A stretch of DNA of 8,417 nt. Source: Lysobacteraceae bacterium (GTDB lineage: Bacteria > Pseudomonadota > Gammaproteobacteria > Xanthomonadales > Xanthomonadaceae). Numbering within the stretch: the first letter of the stretch is position 1; each line of letters starts with the position of its first letter. Positions 1-6,900 of this stretch are shown piece by piece. The stretch spans positions 1,529 through 9,945 of the forward strand of contig DMHI01000269.1 of NCBI GenBank assembly GCA_003449515.1. The letters are read 5' to 3'. The position numbers were made by a program, and so were the translations under genes. The notes beneath the pieces are model-generated. The model was not told where the DNA came from, did no database searches, and saw only the letters and a list, made by a program, of their open reading frames with translations.

Positions 1-144
1 GCCCAGGTCTACGGCAGCGCCCAGGTCTCCGGCAGCGCCCAGGTCTCCGGCAGCGCCCATGTCTGCGGCGACGCCTGGGTCGACGGCGACGCCCAGGTCT
101 ACGGCAACGCCCTGGTCTACGGCGACGCCCAGGTCTGCGGCGAC
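1..144 (+). repeat. 18-bp tandem repeat coding for hexapeptides
   Basis: There are eight consecutive 18-base units with consensus GCCCAGGTCTACGGCRRC. Units 2 and 3 are identical and the others differ at a few positions, mainly the second, fourth and sixth codons of the hexad. The array continues off the left edge, so the true copy number is unknown. Near-identical units make it prone to slippage and to short-read assembly collapse. Confidence 0.85.
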
Positions 145-399
145 GCCATGATCGACGAGAACGGGCTCATCTTCTGGGCTTCGAAAGTGGGTAGTGATAA
201 CGGAACGCTCACGGTCTACAACACGAAGTCCAACGAGCTCGAGGTGACGCGCGGCTGTTTTTGCGGCTCGGTCGATGATTTCTTAGCCGCACCCGAAGCC
301 AAGCACGACGACGACACTCATCTTGAGTATCGACTGCTGATCGAAGTGGCTACGTCTCGCATCACACGCGCACGCGAACGGCTGAGGGATAAGGCATGA
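1..399 (+). CDS. Hexapeptide-repeat (left-handed beta-helix) phage protein, 5' end missing
   Basis: The frame is open from base 1 to TGA at 397-399, so the N-terminus lies outside the window; the ATG at 148 is internal. Residues 1-48 are eight hexads of the form A-x-V-x-G-[S/D/N] (such as AQVYGS and ALVYGD), the pattern of left-handed parallel beta-helix proteins. The C-terminal ~83 residues form a separate domain with the patterns GLIFWASKVGSDNGTLT and CFCGSVDDF, followed by a charged helical tail ending RARERLRDKA. Repeat proteins with this kind of C-terminal domain are common in phages and prophages, often annotated as polymer-forming or hypothetical; their function is not established and I assign none. 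No enzyme active site is visible, so I do not call it an acyltransferase although that fold uses similar hexads. The next gene starts 10 bases downstream, suggesting one transcript. Confidence 0.85.
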   Translation, partial: AQVYGSAQVSGSAQVSGSAHVCGDAWVDGDAQVYGNALVYGDAQVCGDAMIDENGLIFWASKVGSDNGTLTVYNTKSNELEVTRGCFCGSVDDFLAAPEAKHDDDTHLEYRLLIEVATSRITRARERLRDKA

Positions 400-404
400 A
401 GGAG
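399..404 (+). promoter_or_regulatory. Shine-Dalgarno site for the 79-aa gene
   Basis: AAGGAG lies 5 bases upstream of the ATG at 410 and overlaps the last base of the preceding stop codon. This spacing and match fix 410 as the start and imply coupled translation with the upstream repeat protein. Confidence 0.7.
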
Positions 405-409
405 CAAGT

Positions 410-649
410 ATGACCGCTTTCATTTGCCCTCCGCAGGAGCTTCCTGCGAAGAAAGTGCGCCAGATCGTGCGCGATGCCGGATGCGACTGGCCCGAGGACG
501 ACAGCCGGGAGTCGAGGCGGTGGCGCTTCAATGTCCACCGGATCGTGAATGCCGCATGGCACCAAGGATTCGCAGATCACGCCAGAGCGCAGCGAGTTGG
601 CGAGGAAGCGATGAGGAAGATGTTTGGGGGTGGCGAATGCGCTACCTGA
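410..649 (+). CDS. Small protein of unknown function (79 aa)
   Basis: The gene starts at ATG 410 with an excellent ribosome-binding site and ends at TGA 647-649. The protein is soluble, with no signal peptide or membrane segment. It opens MTAFICPPQELPAKKVRQIV, has an acidic-basic middle (WPEDDSRESRRWRF), then a helix-forming part (VHRIVNAAWHQGFADHARAQ) and a C-terminus rich in Gly. I do not recognise a family. Its place between a phage repeat protein and a methyltransferase, with 10 bases to the first and a 13-base overlap with the second, suggests a small accessory gene of a phage early or modification operon. That role is inferred from position only. Confidence 0.75.
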   Translation: MTAFICPPQELPAKKVRQIVRDAGCDWPEDDSRESRRWRFNVHRIVNAAWHQGFADHARAQRVGEEAMRKMFGGGECAT

Positions 650-892
650 GCGTGTGTAGCGGCATCGAGGCCGCGTCCGTGGCCTGGGGGCCGCTCGGCT
701 GGCAGGCTGCGGCCTTCAGCGAGATCGAGCCCTTCCCGTGCGCCGTGCTGGCCCACCACTACCCAGATGTGCCGAACCTCGGCGATATGACAACCATTTC
801 CCGCCGCGTGCTCACTGGCGAGGTTAGCGCGCCCGATGTGTTCGCAGGGGGGGACGCCCTGCCAGGCGTTTTCTGTCGCAGGACTGCGCAAA
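637..892 (+). pseudogene. C5 cytosine DNA methyltransferase, frameshifted and truncated
   Basis: The start is ATG 637, inside the end of the previous gene. The first residues, MRYLSVCSGIEAASVAWGPL, are motif I (SAM binding) of phage C5-methyltransferases; EIEPFPCAVLAHHYPDVPN follows as the region of motifs II-III. In the starting frame the protein then goes wrong after DVFAGG. If one G is removed from the seven-G run at 847-853 it continues GGTPCQAFSVAGLR, which is motif IV with the catalytic Cys of the Pro-Cys pair. Methyltransferase similarity ends at about 890, where a hairpin begins. Motifs VI, VIII, IX and X and the target-recognition domain are absent: about 85 of the usual 250-450 residues remain. 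As read, the shifted frame ends at TGA 1006-1008. This remnant cannot methylate DNA. The seven-G run may be a sequencing error, but the truncation stands regardless. Confidence 0.85.
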
Positions 893-893
893 T

Positions 894-923
894 CCCCCGC
901 CTTCAGGCGGGGGAGGATGTCAA
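894..923 (+). mobile_element. Hairpin resembling a solo IS200/IS605 right end
   Basis: CCCCCGCC (894-901), loop TTCA (902-905) and GGCGGGGG (906-913) form a perfect 8-bp stem, followed by AGGATGTCAA (914-923). A GC-rich hairpin followed by a short spacer ending TCAA is, from memory, the form of the right end of many IS200/IS605 (tnpB-type) elements. No tnpA or tnpB and no left end are present: the methyltransferase fragment abuts it on one side and the giant gene on the other. Read on the minus strand, the stem sits right after the stop at 920-922 and is followed by ATTT, so it could also act as a weak terminator for the giant gene. There is no real T run, so I rank the element-end reading first. 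Confidence 0.5.
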
Positions 924-3900
924 TGCAGCCGCTCGTACATTCGCTCGCGCAGGCGCTCCAGTTTCTGCTGCTCAACGTGCAGGTCGCGCTCGAACTGCTC
1001 GTGGCTGATGCGCCCGGTGTCGAGTTGGCGCTGCAGTTGGCGGATGTTGCGCTCGATCTCGACTTCCGCAATCCGGGTGCGCGCGCGCAGGTTCTGCTCG
1101 AGCACGTCCTGCGGGTAGCTGCCCAAGCGCACGCCGACCGAGCGCGCCAGCGCCTGCGCCGTCGAGGCCTCGCGCCCGAAGGCGTCGGTGCGGCCCCGCA
1201 GCGAGCCGACCACGCCGTCCCATGCGTGCGTGTTGGGCAGGATCACCAGGTTGGGCATCAGCGCCTTGTACAAGTGGTCAGCCACCTTGGCCGCCTTCTG
1301 CGCGCCGGTGTCGGTCTCCAGTGTGATCGGGCGGCCGGTGAACATGCTTCGGTTGGCCACGATCTCGCCGAAGATCACCAGCGGCCCGCCAGGCACCAGC
1401 GGCGGAAACCACGGCAGCGCGGTGTTGGGTGCGGCAACATCGACCACATCGCTGACGGGCACCCAGCGGCGCACGTCGAGGAACACCGGCGAGCCGTGCT
1501 CGTCGTTCCACGGCATGCGGATCATCTTCGGCACGATGCCCCAGACCCCGCCGGCGAGCTGGTCAGGCAGCAGCGCGCGAGTGCGCTCTTCGTCCTCCGC
1601 GCTCTCGCCGGCGATCATCGAGCCCAGTGCGCTCAGGCCGCCGGCGAACATCATGAGCTTGATGAGCTTGTGCGGCTTCTTGCCCATCGTCTCCAGCAGC
1701 ATCGGCACCGCGCGGTAGGTGTAGCTGATGAAGGGCCACGCGGTGGCACGCATGGCCTGGATCCATGGCGCATTGATGCGGTAGTCGAGGAACGAGCGGC
1801 GCGCCACCTTGCCCGCGGCGACATCATCGGCGCCAGTCTCCTTCTCGCGCAGCCACGCCGCCAAGCGAAACACGTCGTCCTCGCGCTGGTAGAGGTCGAT
1901 CATGTTCTTGCCCTCGGTGACCACAGCCGTCACCGGGCGCGAGAGCTTGGCCGACTCCCACGCCTGCGGCCAGCGCAGATGCAGTGCGTGCTGCAGCGCG
2001 GCGAGCACGCCCACCTGAGCGGCGCCGCTGGCGTTGCCCTTGGTGGCGAGTTCGCGTTCCAAGACATCGAGCAGCGGCGCGAGCTGATCCTGCGCGATCT
2101 CGTTGGTCACCCACGTGCCCACATCGCCGCCGGCGTCCTGGTAGCGGTCGAGGATGACCCGCGCGGCCTCGCGGTCTGGCATGCCAGCGCGCGCCAGCAC
2201 GTTGCCGACGCCGCCGATCAAGCCCTGGCCGTCGCGTTGGCTCGCGCCCAGCAGGATACGCAGCGCCTTGTAGATGTGCCCAGCGGATACGTCATGCCAG
2301 TCGGCCATCACGAAGCTCGACATGACGTTGTTCATGTGCACCGCCGGGCTGAGCGCCGTTTTCGCGAGCTTCCATGCCAGCAACACCTGCGCATAGACCT
2401 CGCCGAATGGCGCGTACTCGGTGTTGACCACGTGGCGGATGTCGTTCCACACCGGCCCCGGGATGATGCGCCCGGCCAGCGCGCCGTACTTCAGCACGTC
2501 GGTGCCGGTCACCTTGGTCTGCGGCACGCGCACCCACTCGTCGGTCTTGAACGTGTCGCGCCAGCGCTCCGACGCATCGACCAGCGAGCCGGTCTTGATT
2601 TCCTCGCCGGGCTTGAGCGCCTGCGTGCGCGCCATCCACTCGAAGTAGCGCCCGATCTCGACGTCGTGGATCATGCCCTGCAGCGTGCGCGCGATCGCGA
2701 AGCGGGCCTCGTCGATCTCGCCCATCTGCTCGCGCTCTTGCTTGGTCCAGTCGCGCCAGAGCACCACGCGGTCGCCGCGCACGTCGCGCACCTCGAACAC
2801 GCCGGTCTGATCCCAGTCGCCGTAGCGCGGCGGCAGCGGCTGCCCGGCTGGCCAGTACGCGACTTCGACCACGCGCCCGGGAGGCTTCTGGCCCTCGACG
2901 CCGGGCAACGCGGCCACACCCTCGCCGCTGGGTGCGCGCCGCTCGAGCCGGATGAAGCGCTCGTTCTTGAGCGCCGCATCGGCGCGGCCGGCGCGCAGCT
3001 TGCGACCCCACCACTCGGGCGCGGTCGCGCGCATCTGCGCCATGCCGGCGTCAATCTCCAGGCCGCGGCCGCGGTACTGGTCGCCCAGCACCGTGATCGC
3101 GCGCCGGCGCATCGCCTGGTGCTCTGGGTCGGCGCCGACGACGTGCTTGAGGTAGCTGCGCCGCACGTAGGCGAAGCGGTGGCGCTGGTACGCCTCGGGG
3201 CTGAGTTGGCCAAGTCGCACAGCTTCGCGCGAGAGGTCGTCGATCATCTGCTGCACTTCGCGCAGCACGCGCACCGAGTCCTCAGGCAGGCCGCGCAGCC
3301 TGTCGTTGTAGGCCGCGCGCTCGGCGCCCTCGGGCAGGTTCATCCACTCGTAGACCACGCGGCTCTCGTCGCGCGAGAGCGAGCCCAGCCGGTCGAGGAA
3401 GACGCCGACGCGGCGCATCTGCACGCGCTTGGCCGCATCGAGCAGCGTGCGCCGGTCGATGACCGCTTCGGGCACGCCGTAGTCGGCGACGACGCCGGCC
3501 TTGATCCGCTCGGGCGTCCAGCGCTGCAGCAGGTCGCCGATGCGGTCGTAGACCCAACTCGTCGTTGCCTCCAGCCCCACGCCGCGCGAGACCGCGCGCA
3601 TGACGCGGTCGATGGGCTTGCTGGTGGCCGCAGGCGTCTCGATGATCGCCTGCGCGCGCTCGGCCGCAGTGCGGGTGTCGGGCGGCGCTACAGCGTCTGG
3701 CTTGCGGCGGCTGTAGAAGATGCGCTCTTGCGGCGCCCAATCTCGGCCTGTAGCCTGGTCTCGCTTAAGGTCGGGCAGTTGCCCGCGTAGCCCGTCCAGT
3801 ACGGTCTTGTCCGAGCGCGGCAGCGCAAACAGGTCGTCGAGTGCGGCCAGATCGTCGGCCGGCGTCTGTGGCGCGCCCTGCGGCGCGCGGCTGAAGTGCG

Positions 3901-6900
3901 TCGGCCCGGCCTCAGCATCGCCCGCCCCGCGCACGATGCTCGCGCCGCCAGTATCCGGCGCGGATTGGTCATTCGGCAGAAGCTTTGCAAGTCTTTCTTT
4001 CGCCGCTTGGAGTCGCTCTGTGATTGCGGCATGCCCTGGGTACTTTTCCAGCTTTTTTGTTTCGCGTTGAATGTCATCCATCGCATCCATTACCTCAGCA
4101 AGCTTGGAGTCGATGGCCTTAAGCACCTCAGGAGTTGAATCCAAAAGTAATTGCTTCGGCTTGACAGACGCATAACCGTCACTGTCTGTCCCTGTCCTGT
4201 CAGCAAGGTAGACGCGGGGCGCTGAACGCCTGTCCTGCATCCTCAAAAAGCCGTACTCAGACAGTCGTTTTGCAATGTCAACGGGGTGCATGTCTCCAGT
4301 GACTTCGACAGCAGAAAGCCCCGCATGGGTTGCGCCAGACTGAAAATCCCTACTCTGCTGCGAACCGCTCAAGTCACCTTTTGCGCTAGGCGACCATCGG
4401 ATATAGACGCGGCCATGCTTCTCGGCAAGCGCTTCAATCTCTGAAACGAACCTGACGCCTGCGTCGATGACGGCATTACCCTTGTCTGCGCCCTGCGGCG
4501 CGCGGCTGAAGTGCGTCGGCCCGGCCTCAGCATCGCCCGCCCCGCGCTCGACCCAGTTGCGCGCCGGCAGGATGAAGCTGCGCACGATCTCGGCATCCGA
4601 CAGCGCCAGGCCCTCGAAGCCAGGCACATGCTCGCGCAGCCAAGTCCGGATCGCGGCGATTGCACGCTTGACGAAGCCCAACTCGGGCCGGGTCTGCGCC
4701 ATCTCGGCCAGCACTTCCTCGGCCACCTGCCGGCGTGAGGCGGTCAGCAGAGCCCGGGCCGCCTGGTCGAGCGCGGCGCCGGCGAGTTCGCTCTTGCCAG
4801 CTTCGCGGCGCAGGCTGGCGACTTCGGCGCGCGCCTCCTGCAGCGTGATCGGCAGGCCGTACTGCGTGGCCTTGGCGCGCATCTCGGGCGCACGCACGTG
4901 CGCGATCTGATCGAGGATCGCATCGAGCCGGCCGCCGAAGACGCCGCGCAGGCCGTAGTGCCCGAGCGCTTCGTGGAACAGCACGCGCACGACGTCGGCG
5001 GGCCGGTTGAGTGCGCCGGCGACGATGTAGACCTTGCCGCGGTAGAAGAAGCCCTCGGGCTCGCCGCTGGCGCCCGCGCTGCGCTGCTGCGCGTCATGCT
5101 GGCGCACGGCCTCAGGGACAGCCGCATCCTGCATCGATGCGACGACCTCGACCTCGGGCGCGTTGGCCCAGAGCGCGCGGATCGCTTCGACGATGCGGCC
5201 GGCCTCGGCTGTGGGCATGCCGCGCTGGGCGGCGCGCCGGGCAAACACTGCGCCGGCGTCCCTGGCGGTGACTTCGACCGCCGCGCGGCGCGCCGCGGTG
5301 TCGCCCTTGGGGTACGTGCGGATGTCGTCCACACCAGCCGCGCGCAGCGCTTCGAGTGCGCGCGGGGTGACGCCTTCGGGCACCACGGCTGCACGGAACT
5401 CGCCCAGGCCCACCACGCGCGGAATCTTGGCCTCGAAGTACGCCGTGGGCAGGTTGCGCAGCTTGGCGAGGAATTGGCTGGCGCGCTCGGCCGCTGCGTC
5501 GCTGATCTCGTGGCCCATCTCGCGCGCTGCTGCGCGCACGCCGCGGGTTGCCGCGCTCTCCAGGATCGCCGCCGCGGTGTTCGACGGCATGTCCGGCGAA
5601 AACGCCCGCGCGACCTCCAGGAACTCGGTGTTGATCTCGTCGCGCACGGCCTCGAACTGCTCGGCCGGGATCAGCCGGTCGCGGCTGCGGCGGATCTGCT
5701 CGACGCTGCGAAAGCGTGGCGTGACCCTGGCCCGAATCGCGCCGGCGCCAGCGATCGCGCCCTCGCCGCCGCGCAAATCGCGCTTGAGCAGCCTGACCAC
5801 GTTGTCCAGCGTGTGCGGCAGGTAGCGCCGCCGGCCGGCCGCGGTGTAGCCATCGAAGACGCGCTCCGACTTCGTGACCGCCTCGAGCTGGTCGATCACA
5901 TACTGCTGGAACTCGTTGGCCAGGCCGGCCTGCTCGATCTGCCGCTCCAGCGCGCGGCGCGTCTCGTACTCGTCGGCCTGGGGGCGCTCGCGCAGTTGCG
6001 CGTCGCGGGCGACCTTGCGCGCCATGTCGCGCACGACGTTGCCCTGGAAACCCTCGTCACGGTCGAGCGCGCTGACCAGCGCGTCGAGCCCCTCCAGCGT
6101 CGCGCGGTACTGCGCCAGCGCTGCCTGCGCAAAGCCGGTGTCTTCCGTCAGGCCGTGCGCGTCGGTGCGGCTCAAGTACGGCGCCAGCGCCGAGGCTTCG
6201 AGCGCGGCGCGCTGCTCGGGCGTGAAGCCTGTCTCCGGCACCACCTGTGGCTCGATGCCGCGCTCGGCCAGGAACGTGCCCATGACCACGGGCTCGCGCT
6301 CCAGCGTGCGCTGGCCGTCGGTTTGCAGCTCGGAGTGCGGCACTTCCAGCCGCAGGCCCATGCGCTTTGCCATCGGCGCGAGCTTGCGCGCCAGCGCATC
6401 GACCGCACGCCGATCAAGTTCGCGCTCGACCCTTGGGTAGCGCGGCGAGTAGATGTCCGCGCCGAAGACCTGCGCGCCGCCGCGCGGGTCGGCCATCGCC
6501 GGGTCGCCGATCAGCGTGATCTCGCCGAAGTTGGTGATCGACTCACCCTTGCGGGTCACGGCCAGCGATGGCACCGGGATGCCGCCCATTTTGGCCGCGT
6601 GCAGCAGATTTTCCGCGGTCAGGCTGTGCGCGATGACCAGATCGCGATCTTGTTGGGCCGGGCGCCGGCTGAAAAGCGGCGGCGTCGTGTCCTGCCGGCC
6701 CTCCTGGCGCTGCAGTTCGAACTGCCCGGCGCCGGCCTCGCTTTCGCGGCGAACCTGCTCGCGCTGCTGCGCCTGCGGCTCGCCGGCCGCGCGCTCTTGC
6801 TGCGCCAGTACCTGCGCCGCAGTGGGCGCCGTCAGTGCCGCAGCGGGTGCGTCTTGGACAGCGCCCGCTCGAACGCCTCGGGCGTCTGCGGCACGTGCGT

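Noticed and set aside
1..144. CRISPR array
   Set aside because: The units are contiguous 18-mers without spacers and encode regular hexapeptides in an open frame.
424..636. Upstream start at 424 for the methyltransferase
   Set aside because: The extra residues are Arg/Ser-rich shadow of the 79-aa gene. The family's N-terminus (MRYLSVCSGIEA) fits ATG 637 exactly.
894..913. Strong Rho-independent terminator
   Set aside because: The stem is strong but neither strand has a proper T run after it (only ATTT on the minus strand). A weak terminator function remains possible and is mentioned under the hairpin.
836..3790. Very long + strand open frame (984 codons) opposite the giant gene
   Set aside because: Only its first ~18 codons, matching the methyltransferase after removal of one G, are meaningful. 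The rest is Arg/Ala/His/Leu-rich antisense of a well-supported gene, expected in high-GC DNA.
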